A stretch of 64,000 nt of DNA from Litorivivens sp041624475. Lineage in GTDB: Bacteria > Pseudomonadota > Gammaproteobacteria > Pseudomonadales > Spongiibacteraceae. The position numbers and the translations under genes are program-made. The stretch spans positions 148,328 through 212,327 of the forward strand of contig NZ_JBFJUX010000004.1 in NCBI RefSeq assembly GCF_041624475.1, written 5' to 3'. Of the stretch, positions 8,722 to 17,774 are shown in pieces; position 1 is the first letter of the stretch, and each line of letters begins with the position of its first letter. The notes beneath the pieces are model-generated. The model searched no databases, had not been told where the DNA came from, and was given only the letters and a program-made list of their open reading frames with translations.

Positions 8722-9162
8722 ATGTCGCAGCCAGTCGAATGTGCCCCCGGAATAGGCCAGCGAGATCGCGTTATTCTGTTCGATGGAGTTTGCAAACTCT
8801 GCTCTGCCTGGGCGCGTTTTCTGATCCGATTCGATAAACACCGCCGCTTCCGCCTCGCGACCGTGCAGTCGCCGGAGGGACAGGCCATTCTTAAATGGTA
8901 TGGTTTGTCGCTCGATCAGTATGAAACCCTGCTGCTGATTGAGGGGCCGGAACTGTACACCCAGTCTATAGCCCTGATCCGGGTGTTGTGGCAACTGCCA
9001 TTGCCCTGGCCCCTTCTCGCAATCGGCTGGCTGGTGCCGCGACCATTGCGAAACTGGTTGTATCGGCGCATTGCCGTGAATCGTTATCGTATTTTCGGGA
9101 AATACGAGCGGTGTATTCTCCCTGAGGAAAACCATCGGCAGCGATTTCTGGGAAATGACTAG
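8722..9162 (+). CDS. DCC-family (DUF393) thiol-disulfide protein
   Basis: 146 residues with the DCC-family signature VILFDGVCKLCSAWARFLIRFD at about residues 17-38 (Asp-Gly-Val-Cys-x-x-Cys) and a later IRVLWQLP...VPRPLRNWLYRRIAVNRYRIFG region. The family is thioredoxin-like and predicted to be redox-active, but its substrate is not established. The gene stands between pgpA and the thiC riboswitch with short gaps on both sides. The start is the ATG at 8722, preceded by GGAGG. Confidence 0.88.
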   Translation: MSQPVECAPGIGQRDRVILFDGVCKLCSAWARFLIRFDKHRRFRLATVQSPEGQAILKWYGLSLDQYETLLLIEGPELYTQSIALIRVLWQLPLPWPLLAIGWLVPRPLRNWLYRRIAVNRYRIFGKYERCILPEENHRQRFLGND

Positions 9163-9256
9163 CGCTTTCAGCTACTTGGCCTGGAGCTTTTTGAAGTCAA
9201 CAATTGCGTTCACTTGCGCCTTGCACCGCTGCGCCTATCGGGGCTACACTGCCCGC

Positions 9257-9342
9257 TCTTGTCGGGGTGCCGGTTCCAGATGGAACGGGCTGAGAATCAC
9301 CCGCTGAACCTGACCTGGATAATGCCGGCGTAGGGAACAAGA
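9257..9342 (+). promoter_or_regulatory. TPP riboswitch (THI element)
   Basis: All hallmark blocks of the thiamin pyrophosphate aptamer occur in order: GGGGTGCC, GGCTGAGA (pyrimidine-sensing arm), ACCCGCTGAACCTGACC and CTGGATAATGCCGGCGTAGGGAA. A closing P1 stem pairs TCTTGT (9257-9262) with ACAAGA (9337-9342). It lies about 70 bases before the thiC start codon, so TPP binding presumably shuts down thiC and the thi genes behind it, by blocking translation or by early termination; no obvious U-rich terminator follows, which favours translational control. Confidence 0.98.
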
Positions 9343-9414
9343 ATTCTTCCGCCACTGCGGCTGCCCTCTGTTCCCCGCCCTCCATCCAGGCTTAAATGCC
9401 AGCGCGAGGGTACT

Positions 9415-11295
9415 ATGTCTACGTCTACCGAATACCAGTTTCTGAGCGAGACCGCTCAGGTCGATCACGATTCCGTTCAACCATTTCCGGCTTCTACAAA
9501 AATTTATGTTGAAGGGCAAAACCCGGGCGTGCGTGTGCCCATGCGTGAGATCAAGCTCACGCCGACCCCGGTAGCCGGCAAGGACGGTGAAACCCGATTG
9601 GAGCCCAATGCGCCGGTGCGGGTCTACGATACCTCAGGCCCCTATACCGACCCGGATGTTGAAATCGATATCCGTAAAGGTCTGGCGCCGCTGCGCGAGA
9701 ACTGGATCGAACAGCGCGGTGACACCGAGGTACTCAGCGGCGATACCTCCGAATACAGCAAAAAACGCGCCGCCGATCTGACTCTGGAAAAACTGCGTTT
9801 TGATCTCAAGCGCAAACCGCGCCGTGCAGTACCCGGCAAGAATGTCTCCCAGATGCATTATGCGCGACAGGGCATTATCACCCCGGAGATGGAATACATT
9901 GCCATCCGCGAAAACATGGCGCTGGCCGAGGCCAAAGCGCAGGGTGTGCTTGAACAGCAGCATCCGGGAAACTCCTTTGGCGCCGCCATTCCCGACGAAA
10001 TCACCCCGGAATTTGTGCGCGACGAAGTAGCTCGTGGCCGCGCCATCATCCCCGCCAATATCAATCACCCGGAGCTGGAGCCGATGATTATTGGCCGGAA
10101 TTTTCTGGTTAAGATTAACGGCAATATCGGCAACTCGGCGCTGGGCTCTTCCATAGAGGAAGAAGTTGCCAAGCTGACTTGGGGCATTCGCTGGGGCGCC
10201 GATACCATGATGGATTTGTCGACCGGCAAAAACATCCACGAAACCCGCGAGTGGATCATCCGCAACTCGCCGGTGCCGGTGGGCACCGTGCCGATTTATC
10301 AGGCGCTGGAAAAAGTCGATGGCGTAGCCGAAGACCTGACCTGGGAAATCTTTCGCGATACGCTGATTGAACAGGCCGAACAGGGCGTCGATTATTTCAC
10401 CATTCACGCCGGTGTATTGCTCCGCTACGTGCCCATGACGGCAAAACGGGTGACTGGCATTGTCTCTCGCGGTGGCTCGATCATGGCGAAGTGGTGTCTG
10501 GCCCACCACAAGGAAAATTTCCTCTACACCCATTTCGAAGATATCTGCGAGATCATGAAGGCCTACGATGTGTCCTTCTCGCTGGGCGACGGTTTGCGTC
10601 CCGGCTCCATTGCCGATGCCAACGACGAGGCTCAATTCGGTGAGCTGGAAACCTTGGGTGAGCTGACCAAAATTGCCTGGAAGCACGATGTTCAGGTGAT
10701 GATCGAAGGCCCCGGTCACGTGCCGATGCACATGATCGAAGCCAATATGAAAAAGCAGCTGGAGCATTGCGACGAGGCACCTTTTTACACGCTTGGGCCG
10801 CTCACGACGGATATCGCACCGGGCTATGATCACATCACGTCTGGTATCGGCGCGGCCCAGATTGGCTGGTACGGCTGTGCCATGCTCTGCTACGTAACGC
10901 CGAAAGAGCATTTGGGTCTGCCCAATAAAGACGATGTGAAAGAAGGCATCATCACCTACAAGATTGCCGCCCACGCGGCGGATCTGGCCAAGGGCCACCC
11001 CGGCGCCCAGATGCGCGACGACGCGCTGAGTAAAGCCCGCTTTGAATTCCGCTGGGAAGACCAGTTCAACCTTGGCCTGGATCCGGATACGGCTCGCGCA
11101 TACCACGACGAAACACTGCCGAAAGAATCGGCTAAAGTGGCGCATTTCTGCTCCATGTGTGGCCCAAAATTCTGCTCCATGAAAATCACTCAGGAAGTGC
11201 GCGACTACGCTGCGCAGCAGGAGCTGGAAGCGGAGATGGCAAAAAAGTCGGAGGAATTTAAAACCCAGGGCAGTGAGCTGTACCACAAGGTTTAA
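9415..11295 (+). CDS. thiC: Phosphomethylpyrimidine synthase
   Basis: 626 residues. ThiC is a radical SAM enzyme that rearranges aminoimidazole ribotide into HMP-P, the pyrimidine of thiamin. The C-terminal iron-sulfur motif CSMCGPKFC (CX2CX4C, about residues 580-588) is intact, and MREIKLTPT, NINHPELEPMIIGRNFLVKING (split across about 204-226) and EGPGHVPMHMIE are all as expected. Preceded by the TPP riboswitch and a GAGGG ribosome-binding site. Its stop lies 16 bases before thiO. Confidence 0.99.
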   Translation: MSTSTEYQFLSETAQVDHDSVQPFPASTKIYVEGQNPGVRVPMREIKLTPTPVAGKDGETRLEPNAPVRVYDTSGPYTDPDVEIDIRKGLAPLRENWIEQRGDTEVLSGDTSEYSKKRAADLTLEKLRFDLKRKPRRAVPGKNVSQMHYARQGIITPEMEYIAIRENMALAEAKAQGVLEQQHPGNSFGAAIPDEITPEFVRDEVARGRAIIPANINHPELEPMIIGRNFLVKINGNIGNSALGSSIEEEVAKLTWGIRWGADTMMDLSTGKNIHETREWIIRNSPVPVGTVPIYQALEKVDGVAEDLTWEIFRDTLIEQAEQGVDYFTIHAGVLLRYVPMTAKRVTGIVSRGGSIMAKWCLAHHKENFLYTHFEDICEIMKAYDVSFSLGDGLRPGSIADANDEAQFGELETLGELTKIAWKHDVQVMIEGPGHVPMHMIEANMKKQLEHCDEAPFYTLGPLTTDIAPGYDHITSGIGAAQIGWYGCAMLCYVTPKEHLGLPNKDDVKEGIITYKIAAHAADLAKGHPGAQMRDDALSKARFEFRWEDQFNLGLDPDTARAYHDETLPKESAKVAHFCSMCGPKFCSMKITQEVRDYAAQQELEAEMAKKSEEFKTQGSELYHKV

Positions 11296-11311
11296 CGGTT
11301 CGAGCGACACT

Positions 11312-12397
11312 ATGAACGTAGGCATTGCCGGCGCTGGTCTCTTGGGTCGGCTGCTCGGCTGGCAACTGCAGCGCGCGGGCCATAAGGTCACCTTGTTTGA
11401 CGCCGGTGACGAGCTGGGCACAAACAGTGCCGCATACGTGGCGGCGGCCATGCTGGCGCCCTACAGCGAAGCGGTAACCAGCGGTGCCGAGATGTTTGCG
11501 CTGGGCAAGCCTGCGCTCGGCCAGTGGCGTGACTTGTTGCAGCAGTTGGCGCAATGCAGTTCTCACGTGGTGGCGTTGAATGACAGTGGATCGGTCGTGG
11601 TCGCCCACGATCTGGACCGCGCCAGCCTGCAGCATTTTGCCCAGAAACTAAAAGCGGTCGCGGGCAACGATCCGGAGGTCAAGGTGCTCGATCGACCGGG
11701 TATTTCCGCCCTGGAGCCGGAGTTGCCGGCAAGCTTTCGGCAGGGACTTTGGTTGGCGGGAGAAGGTTGCCTCGACAACCGGGCCCTGCTTGTCGCATTG
11801 CAACACGCGCTTGTGGCCGGTGGCGCCGAGTGGCGCGCCAACGTCGCGGTGCAGTCGGTGAGTGCTGGCACATTGCACACTGCAGCTGGTGCAGAAAGGT
11901 TTGACTGGGCCATCGATTGTCGCGGTTTCGGCGCAAAAACCGACTGGCCGGATGTGCGAGGAGTGCGTGGTGAAATATTGTGGGTGCGGGCGCCCGAAGT
12001 GCGGCTGAGCCGGCCTGTCAGGTTAATGCATCCGCGCTACCACCTCTATATTACGCCGAAGCCCGGCGATATTTATGTGGTGGGTGCAACCGAGATAGAG
12101 AGTGAATCGCAGGCGCCGGTAACGGTTCGCTCGCAACTGGAGTTGCTGTCGGCTCTCTACAGCGTACATTCGGGTTTTGCCGAGGCGCAGATTGTGCACA
12201 GCTTCGCCCGCTGTCGCCCGGCGCTGCCGGACAATCTGCCGCAGGTGCTGGTCAGTGATGGTTTGCTGCGCATGAATGGCCTGTATCGCCACGGCTATTT
12301 GCTGGCGCCGACGGTAGTGGCCTCGGCGATCAAGGCGCTGGCCGGAAATTGCGATGGTGCTTTTGTCCAGGCACAAGAGTTGAAAGAAGCAAAATGA
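11312..12397 (+). CDS. thiO: Glycine oxidase ThiO
   Basis: 361 residues from the ATG at 11312; an earlier in-frame start would overlap thiC and precede the FAD motif needlessly. ThiO is an FAD enzyme that oxidises glycine to dehydroglycine for the thiazole branch of thiamin synthesis. The N-terminus carries the dinucleotide-binding GIAGAGLLGRLLGW motif, and the C-terminal region has LRMNGLYRHGYLLAPTVV, typical of DAO-family thiamin oxidases. The stop overlaps the thiS start by 4 bases. Using ThiO instead of ThiH implies an oxygen-dependent thiazole route. Confidence 0.96.
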   Translation: MNVGIAGAGLLGRLLGWQLQRAGHKVTLFDAGDELGTNSAAYVAAAMLAPYSEAVTSGAEMFALGKPALGQWRDLLQQLAQCSSHVVALNDSGSVVVAHDLDRASLQHFAQKLKAVAGNDPEVKVLDRPGISALEPELPASFRQGLWLAGEGCLDNRALLVALQHALVAGGAEWRANVAVQSVSAGTLHTAAGAERFDWAIDCRGFGAKTDWPDVRGVRGEILWVRAPEVRLSRPVRLMHPRYHLYITPKPGDIYVVGATEIESESQAPVTVRSQLELLSALYSVHSGFAEAQIVHSFARCRPALPDNLPQVLVSDGLLRMNGLYRHGYLLAPTVVASAIKALAGNCDGAFVQAQELKEAK

Positions 12398-12597
12398 TTG
12401 TAGTCAGTGTGAACAGTGAAAGCCGGCAGATCGACGGCGGCAAAAACCTTGCCGAACTGCTCGGTGAATGGGGTTTTGATTGTCAGCGCGTGGCAGTAGC
12501 GGTCAACGAGGACTTTGTTCCGCGTTCCACCTACGCAAATGTATCCCTGCAGGCGGGCGACCGGGTTGATGTGGTGGCACCGGTGCAGGGCGGATAG
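12394..12597 (+). CDS. thiS: Sulfur carrier protein ThiS
   Basis: 67 residues from the ATG at 12394, overlapping the thiO stop (ATGA). ThiS is a ubiquitin-fold protein whose C-terminal Gly-Gly is adenylated and converted to a thiocarboxylate that donates sulfur to the thiazole. The protein ends in VVAPVQGG, with the required di-glycine exactly at the terminus. The adenylating enzyme ThiF is not in this window. Confidence 0.97.
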   Translation: MIVVSVNSESRQIDGGKNLAELLGEWGFDCQRVAVAVNEDFVPRSTYANVSLQAGDRVDVVAPVQGG

Positions 12598-12605
12598 GGC
12601 AGAAG

Positions 12606-13406
12606 ATGATGATAGCAGCGCAAGATAACTGGACTCTGTACGGGGAAACCTTTAGCAACCGGCTGCTGATCGGCAGCGCGCTCTATCCCTCGCCGCAGGT
12701 GATGAGTGAGGCGATTGCAGCGAGTGGTGCCGAGATCATCACTGTGTCCCTGCGCCGCCAATCGCCGGAAGAAGCTGGCGGTCAGTCGCTGTGGACGCAT
12801 ATTCAAAAGCTCGATAAAACCTTGCTGCCCAATACCGCTGGCTGCCATTCAGTCAAAGAGGCGGTCACGCTCGCGCAGATGAGTCGCGAGATGTTTGAAA
12901 CCGATTGGATCAAACTGGAAGTGGTTGGGGATGACTACAACCTGCAGCCTGATCCTATCGCCACCGTCGAGGCCGCTGAACAGCTGATCACACTGGGCTT
13001 TAAAGTGTTTCCCTACTGCACCGATGATCTGGTGATCTGTCAACGGCTGCGCGATGTCGGCTGTGAAGTATTGATGCCCTGGGGCTCGCCCATCGGCACC
13101 GGCCGGGGGTTGATGAACCCCTATAACCTGCAGACCATTCGCGAGCGACTGCCGGATATGCCCTTGATTGTCGATGCCGGTATCGGCAAGCCGTCTCATG
13201 CAGTCATGGCATTGGAATTGGGGTACGATGGTATTCTGCTCAACACGGCGGTGGCTCAGGCCAGCGATCCGGTGTTGATGGCACAGGCCTTCCGCGACGC
13301 GATTCGCGCCGGTCGCCAGGGTTATCTTGCCGGGGCCATGCCCGAGCGGCAGACCGCCAGTCCGAGCACGCCGACTCTGGGGATGCCGTTCTGGCATCAA
13401 CAATAG
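12606..13406 (+). CDS. thiG: Thiazole synthase ThiG
   Basis: 266 residues. ThiG assembles thiazole phosphate from DXP, dehydroglycine and ThiS thiocarboxylate. TIM-barrel landmarks include NRLLIGSALYPS, the KLEVVGDDYNLQPDP segment with the reactive region, MPWGSPIGTGRG and DAGIGKPSHAVMALELGYD. It follows thiS by 8 bases. Two Met codons open the frame (12606 and 12609); either may be used. Confidence 0.98.
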   Translation: MMIAAQDNWTLYGETFSNRLLIGSALYPSPQVMSEAIAASGAEIITVSLRRQSPEEAGGQSLWTHIQKLDKTLLPNTAGCHSVKEAVTLAQMSREMFETDWIKLEVVGDDYNLQPDPIATVEAAEQLITLGFKVFPYCTDDLVICQRLRDVGCEVLMPWGSPIGTGRGLMNPYNLQTIRERLPDMPLIVDAGIGKPSHAVMALELGYDGILLNTAVAQASDPVLMAQAFRDAIRAGRQGYLAGAMPERQTASPSTPTLGMPFWHQQ

Positions 13407-13438
13407 GGCTCTCGCCCGCCACGAAATAAGGGCACTGG

Positions 13439-14341
13439 ATGAGTGAAAAAAAGAACCGCCGCAGCTTTGGTAATGTCGCTTTTCCCTCCGCCGCTGAAGA
13501 TGCGCACCGCGCACGCGAAGTAGAAGAAACCCCTCAAACCCGCTCCTCCGCCTATCGGCTGGCCTTTACCGACGAAGATTTTCTACTGCGCGCCGAGCTG
13601 CGCCCGATTCGTCTGCAGCTGGAATTGCTGAAGCCGGAAATGACCATGCAGGAGCGGGAAATCGACGCGACCATCGTCATGTTTGGCAGTGCGCGTCTGC
13701 CAGATCCCGACAAGGCTGCTGAACAGGTCGCTCAGGCAAAACAGCTATTGGCAGAAAACCCTGATGACGAGACCATGCAGCGTCATCTGGCGATCGTCGA
13801 AAAACGCGCCGGCCTGAGCAGTTATTACGACGAAGCCCGCCGTCTGGCGAGCATTATTGGCGAACACTATTCCGGCTCCCCCGGAAAGCCGCGGGTGCAC
13901 GTCATGACTGGTGGTGGCCCCGGTATTATGGAAGCAGCCAATCGGGGAGCTGATGATGTGGGTGCCGAGAGTATTGCACTTAATATTGTCTTGCCGCACG
14001 AGCAGCATCCCAATGAGTGGATTACTCCGGAACTCAGCTTCCGCTTTCATTATTTTGCCCTGCGAAAAATGCATTTTCTGATGAGAGCCAAGGCGCTGGT
14101 GGTTTTCCCTGGCGGCTACGGTACCCTTGACGAGTTTTTTGAAACCCTGACCCTGCTGCAGACCCAGAAGGTGAAAAGCCTGCCGATTCTGGTTTTTGGT
14201 CGCGAGTTCTGGGAGAAGGTGCTGAATTTTGACGCGCTGGTGGATTACGGCATGATCAGCGAAGAAGATATCCACCTGTTTACCTATGTCGACAGCGCCG
14301 AGCAGGCTTGGGCCATTATCCGGCAGTATTGCGAGAATTGA
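13439..14341 (+). CDS. LOG-family nucleotide phosphoribohydrolase-like protein
   Basis: 300 residues. The C-terminal two-thirds is a Rossmann-fold LOG domain (TIGR00730 type) with the two signature motifs GGGPGIMEAANRGA (158-171) and PGGYGTLDEFFE (224-235), which bind the nucleotide phosphate and catalyse release of the base from nucleoside monophosphates in characterised members. The first ~75 residues are a charged, probably flexible extension plus a short helical stretch, longer than in minimal LOG proteins. It lies between thiG and the thiDE fusion in the same orientation with short gaps, so it is probably co-transcribed. A direct thiamin role is unproven. Confidence 0.87.
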   Translation: MSEKKNRRSFGNVAFPSAAEDAHRAREVEETPQTRSSAYRLAFTDEDFLLRAELRPIRLQLELLKPEMTMQEREIDATIVMFGSARLPDPDKAAEQVAQAKQLLAENPDDETMQRHLAIVEKRAGLSSYYDEARRLASIIGEHYSGSPGKPRVHVMTGGGPGIMEAANRGADDVGAESIALNIVLPHEQHPNEWITPELSFRFHYFALRKMHFLMRAKALVVFPGGYGTLDEFFETLTLLQTQKVKSLPILVFGREFWEKVLNFDALVDYGMISEEDIHLFTYVDSAEQAWAIIRQYCEN

Positions 14342-14386
14342 ATTTTTCAGCCCCACGCGCTTGTGGGCAATCAGTAAGGACAGTGA

Positions 14387-15865
14387 ATGGCATCACAGAG
14401 TAGACCCATCGCCTGGAGTATCGCCGGTTCAGATTCAGGCGGCGGTGCCGGTATTCAGGCCGATCTGGCCACCTTTCAGGATTTCGCGGTTCACGGCTGC
14501 ACGGTGATTACCGCGATCACCGCCCAGAACAGTTTCGCTGTGGGCTATGTGGCGGTTACCCATCGCCGGGCGCTGGCGGCGCAGATCAACGCCCTGGACA
14601 GTGACTTGCCCGCCAATGCCATCAAGGTGGGCATGCTCGCCAGTGAAGAAGTGGTAGAGATGGTCGCGAAGTACCTCAAGGAATATCCGGGCTTCGTGGT
14701 CTGCGATCCGGTTACCCGTGCCAGTAGCGGCGACTCGCTGATAACCGGTGACGCCACCAACGCCTTGCTTGACCAATTACTGCCGCGGGTCGATTTGCTC
14801 ACCCCCAATCGCAACGAAGTGGAGGCTCTTTTGGGGCGCCAGTTGCGGGGTCTGGACGATGTCGAAAAAGCCGGTAAGGAAATGGTCGCGCTGGGCGCGC
14901 GGTCGGTGCTGATTACCGGCGGACATTTCGATGCCCTCAACGGCGAGCGGCTGGACTACTGGACCGACGGCGAGGACGGCTTCTGGTTACACGGCCGCGA
15001 TGTGCAAACCGTTAACAGCCACGGCTCAGGATGTACCCTCTCATCGGCAGTGACCGCGGCGGTGGCGCGAGGCTATGACCTGAAAGACGCGCTGGTGCTG
15101 GGCAAGGCCTACGTGACTCAGGGGCTGAGGTTGTCGTCGCAAATCGGCGGTGGCCCTGGTGCGGTGGCCCATATGGGATGGCCCACCCACTGGTGGGACC
15201 TGCCCACGGTCAGCCCGACTTTGCGCCACAAGGCAGTAAAACCCTTCCCGGATTGCGGCGGTAAACTGGGGCTTTATCCTGTGGTGGACAGTGCCGAATG
15301 GATTGAGCGCCTGCTGCCGCTGGGTGTTACCACTATCCAATTGCGGGTGAAAGATAAAACCGGCGCGTCGCTGCGCGAGGAAATTGAGCGTGCGGTTGCC
15401 GTCAGCGAGCGCCACAAGGCGCGTTTGTTTATCAATGATTTCTGGGAAGAGGCCATTGCCGCGGGCGCCTACGGGGTGCACCTGGGGCAGGAGGACCTAG
15501 AGACGGCGGATATCAACGCCATTCGCGAGGCGGGATTGAGGCTAGGGGTGAGCACACACAGCTATTTTGAAATCGCCACGGCGCACAGCCTTAAACCCAG
15601 TTATATCGCGCTCGGCCCGATCTATGCGACTACCAGCAAGGTGATGCCCTTCGATCCGCAAGGCCTGAGCCAATTGCAACACTGGGTCGAGCTGCTCGGC
15701 GAGCAATACACCCTGACCGCGATTGGCGGCATTGATGTGCGCCGGGCCAAAGATGTGCTGTCCACTGGCGTTGGCAGCGCGGCCATGATCAGCGCCATTA
15801 CCCAGGCCGACGATGTCGAAGCCACGGTGGCTGAATTGATCGCCCTGCACGAGGCTGCCCAGTGA
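14387..15865 (+). CDS. thiDE: ThiD-ThiE fusion: HMP-P kinase / thiamin-phosphate synthase
   Basis: 492 residues with two complete enzymes. Residues about 1-265 are HMP/HMP-P kinase (SIAGSDSGGGAGIQADLAT, DPVTRASSGDSL, VNSHGSGCTLSSA); residues about 295-490 are thiamin phosphate synthase (TTIQLRVKDK, FINDFWEEAIAAGAYGVHLGQ, TAIGGIDVRRA). The kinase activates the ThiC product and the synthase joins it to the ThiG thiazole, making thiamin monophosphate for ThiL. The stop overlaps the GTG start of the next gene by 4 bases. Confidence 0.98.
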   Translation: MASQSRPIAWSIAGSDSGGGAGIQADLATFQDFAVHGCTVITAITAQNSFAVGYVAVTHRRALAAQINALDSDLPANAIKVGMLASEEVVEMVAKYLKEYPGFVVCDPVTRASSGDSLITGDATNALLDQLLPRVDLLTPNRNEVEALLGRQLRGLDDVEKAGKEMVALGARSVLITGGHFDALNGERLDYWTDGEDGFWLHGRDVQTVNSHGSGCTLSSAVTAAVARGYDLKDALVLGKAYVTQGLRLSSQIGGGPGAVAHMGWPTHWWDLPTVSPTLRHKAVKPFPDCGGKLGLYPVVDSAEWIERLLPLGVTTIQLRVKDKTGASLREEIERAVAVSERHKARLFINDFWEEAIAAGAYGVHLGQEDLETADINAIREAGLRLGVSTHSYFEIATAHSLKPSYIALGPIYATTSKVMPFDPQGLSQLQHWVELLGEQYTLTAIGGIDVRRAKDVLSTGVGSAAMISAITQADDVEATVAELIALHEAAQ

Positions 15866-16485
15866 AACGGTGCTTGGCGCTGCTTTGCCTGCTGGCGCAG
15901 TCGGCGCTGGCAGACGTGCAGGTCAACGCCTTGTTTGAGGGCTCCGCCTACCTGACGGTTAACGGCCAGCAGAAATTGCTGCGCCAGGGCCAGAGTTTTC
16001 AAGGGGTGACCCTGCTGCAGGCCAATACGGAAAAAGCGCTGCTGGAAATCGACGGTCAGCAGCAGTGGCTGGATCTGTCCTCGCGCATCAACGCCAGTTA
16101 CCGCGCCAACACCGCTCGCGAGGTGGTACTGCATCGCGACAGCGAACTGAAGTATATGACCCAGGTCAGCATCAATGGGCGCAGCATTGCCGCGTTGGTG
16201 GATACCGGCGCCAACCTGATGGCGCTCAGCAGTCGCCACGCCACCCAGCTGGGTATCGATTTCAAGAAAGGGGAGCGGGCGGCAGTCTCCACGGCCAGCG
16301 GAATAGCGCCGTCCTATCGGGTCACGCTGCGCTCGGTGAGCGTCGGTGGTATCGTCGCCAATAACGTGCCGGCAGTGGTGATTGAAGGTAATTTTCCGCA
16401 GGTGGTCCTGTTGGGGATGAGTTACCTGACGCATGTGGACATGCAGGAGCGGGACAACATCCTGACACTTCGTGCCCGTTACTGA
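15862..16485 (+). CDS. Retropepsin-like aspartic protease, exported
   Basis: 207 residues, GTG start overlapping the thiDE stop. The first ~17 residues form a signal peptide (MKRCLALLCLLAQSALA). Residues about 95-205 are a clan AA retropepsin-like domain with the catalytic motif ALVDTGANLMALSS (Asp114-Thr-Gly), which works as a dimer in related proteins (TIGR02281-like). The N-terminal part contains an SH3-like stretch. The location is presumably the periplasm. No substrate can be inferred; the thiamin neighbourhood may only reflect operon packing. Confidence 0.85.
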   Translation: MKRCLALLCLLAQSALADVQVNALFEGSAYLTVNGQQKLLRQGQSFQGVTLLQANTEKALLEIDGQQQWLDLSSRINASYRANTAREVVLHRDSELKYMTQVSINGRSIAALVDTGANLMALSSRHATQLGIDFKKGERAAVSTASGIAPSYRVTLRSVSVGGIVANNVPAVVIEGNFPQVVLLGMSYLTHVDMQERDNILTLRARY

Positions 16486-16554
16486 CTTTGCGGTCGAATT
16501 TGCCTGCCAATCAGGCTAGAATTGCGCCTCCCTGCAATCTGGCCGGAGTTCAGC

Positions 16555-17145
16555 GTGTCCCTTAGGTTTGTCGAATCCTCGAAACTGCCCACCCCGTGGG
16601 GCATTTTCGATATCCATGGTTTTGAGGATACAGAAAATCACAAAGAGCACATTGTGCTCACCCTGGGCGATGTCAGCAGCGACGAGCCGGTGCTGGGGCG
16701 GGTGCACTCCGAGTGCCTGACCGGCGATGCCCTGTTCAGCATGCGCTGTGACTGTGGCTCGCAACTGCAGGCCGCGCTGGAGCAGATCGCCACCGAGGGG
16801 CGCGGCGCCCTGTTTTATCTGCGCCAGGAAGGACGGGGTATTGGTTTACTGAACAAGATCCGCGCCTACAAACTGCAGGATGAAGGCGCCGATACGGTTG
16901 AGGCCAATGAAAAGCTCGGCTTTCATGCGGATATGCGCGATTACAGCATCTGCAAAGTCATGTGTGATCACTTGGGCATCAGCCAGCTCAAGCTGATGAC
17001 CAACAACCCGCGCAAAGTAAACGCCTTGACTGAACACGGTATTGAAGTGGTTGAGCGGCTGCCGCTGCGCACCGGGGAAAACCCCCACAATGCCCGTTAC
17101 CTGGCCACCAAGGCCGGCAAACTCGGCCACCTGTTTGATCATTGA
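16555..17145 (+). CDS. ribA: GTP cyclohydrolase II
   Basis: 196 residues from the GTG at 16555, the same length as E. coli RibA; the in-frame ATG further upstream adds an unconserved leader. RibA opens the imidazole ring of GTP, the first step of riboflavin synthesis. The zinc cysteines are intact in RVHSECLTGDALFSMRCDCG, and LRQEGRGIGLLNKIRAYKLQD and the TNNPRKV motif follow. It provides the activity missing from the degenerate second domain of ribBX at 5128-6267. Confidence 0.98.
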   Translation: MSLRFVESSKLPTPWGIFDIHGFEDTENHKEHIVLTLGDVSSDEPVLGRVHSECLTGDALFSMRCDCGSQLQAALEQIATEGRGALFYLRQEGRGIGLLNKIRAYKLQDEGADTVEANEKLGFHADMRDYSICKVMCDHLGISQLKLMTNNPRKVNALTEHGIEVVERLPLRTGENPHNARYLATKAGKLGHLFDH

Positions 17146-17150
17146 GTCAG

Positions 17151-17744
17151 TCAGGGGCGGCGACGCTGCTTCAGCCAGTAAACGGTTTTGTCGGTAACCA
17201 CAGCGTCCAGCGGAATATCCCAGCTCTGTACCGGTAATTGCTCTACTTCCTGACAGTGGTGGGCGAGGCCAATCAGCAGCGGCCGTTTTATGGGCGACAA
17301 ACGCGCCAGCGTGCGGTCGTAAAAACCGCCTCCCATCCCCAGTCGATTCCCCTTGCGATCAAAGCCCACCAGCGGCAACAAAATCACATCCATGGCCGCG
17401 ACCGGCAGGTCAGTGCCCCGCCTGGGTGCAGGTTCGGGAATGCCAAAGCGGTTGGTGCGCAGCGTCTGCCCCGGGCGATGGCTGCGAAAGGCCAGGTGAG
17501 TGCGGCGCAGGCAGGGCAGGTAGCAGCGTTTGCCCATGCGGCTGAGTCGGCGCAGGGTCGTGTAGGGCGAAATTTCGCCGTCATTGGCGAGATAGAGAGC
17601 GATACTCCGCGCGGAGCGCAGTACAGGCAGGGCGCGCAGTTGGGTGTCGAGATTCCTGCTTGCTGCGCGCTGGTCGTGTACAGACAGGCCCCGGCGGCGT
17701 TCGCGCAGGCTGCGTCTCAATGCTGATTTCTGCAGGGATGTCAT
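17151..17744 (-). CDS. ygfA: 5-Formyltetrahydrofolate cyclo-ligase
   Basis: 197 residues. The enzyme recycles 5-formyl-THF to 5,10-methenyl-THF with ATP. Family marks: LRRSLRERRRGLS near the N-terminus, LYLANDGEISPYTT, and LPLVGFDRKGNRLGMGGGFYDRTLA. It is transcribed away from the 6S RNA directly upstream, the same ssrS-ygfA pairing as in E. coli, and so is probably co-transcribed with it. Convergent with ribA, ends 5 bases apart. Confidence 0.95.
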   Translation of the reverse strand: MTSLQKSALRRSLRERRRGLSVHDQRAASRNLDTQLRALPVLRSARSIALYLANDGEISPYTTLRRLSRMGKRCYLPCLRRTHLAFRSHRPGQTLRTNRFGIPEPAPRRGTDLPVAAMDVILLPLVGFDRKGNRLGMGGGFYDRTLARLSPIKRPLLIGLAHHCQEVEQLPVQSWDIPLDAVVTDKTVYWLKQRRRP

Positions 17745-17774
17745 GCGCTTATGGTGCGCAAAGTGCTGCGAGCG

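Noticed and set aside
9634..11451. A 605-codon open frame antisense to thiC
   Set aside because: It mirrors thiC codon by codon, has no recognisable domain, and reflects GC-biased third positions.
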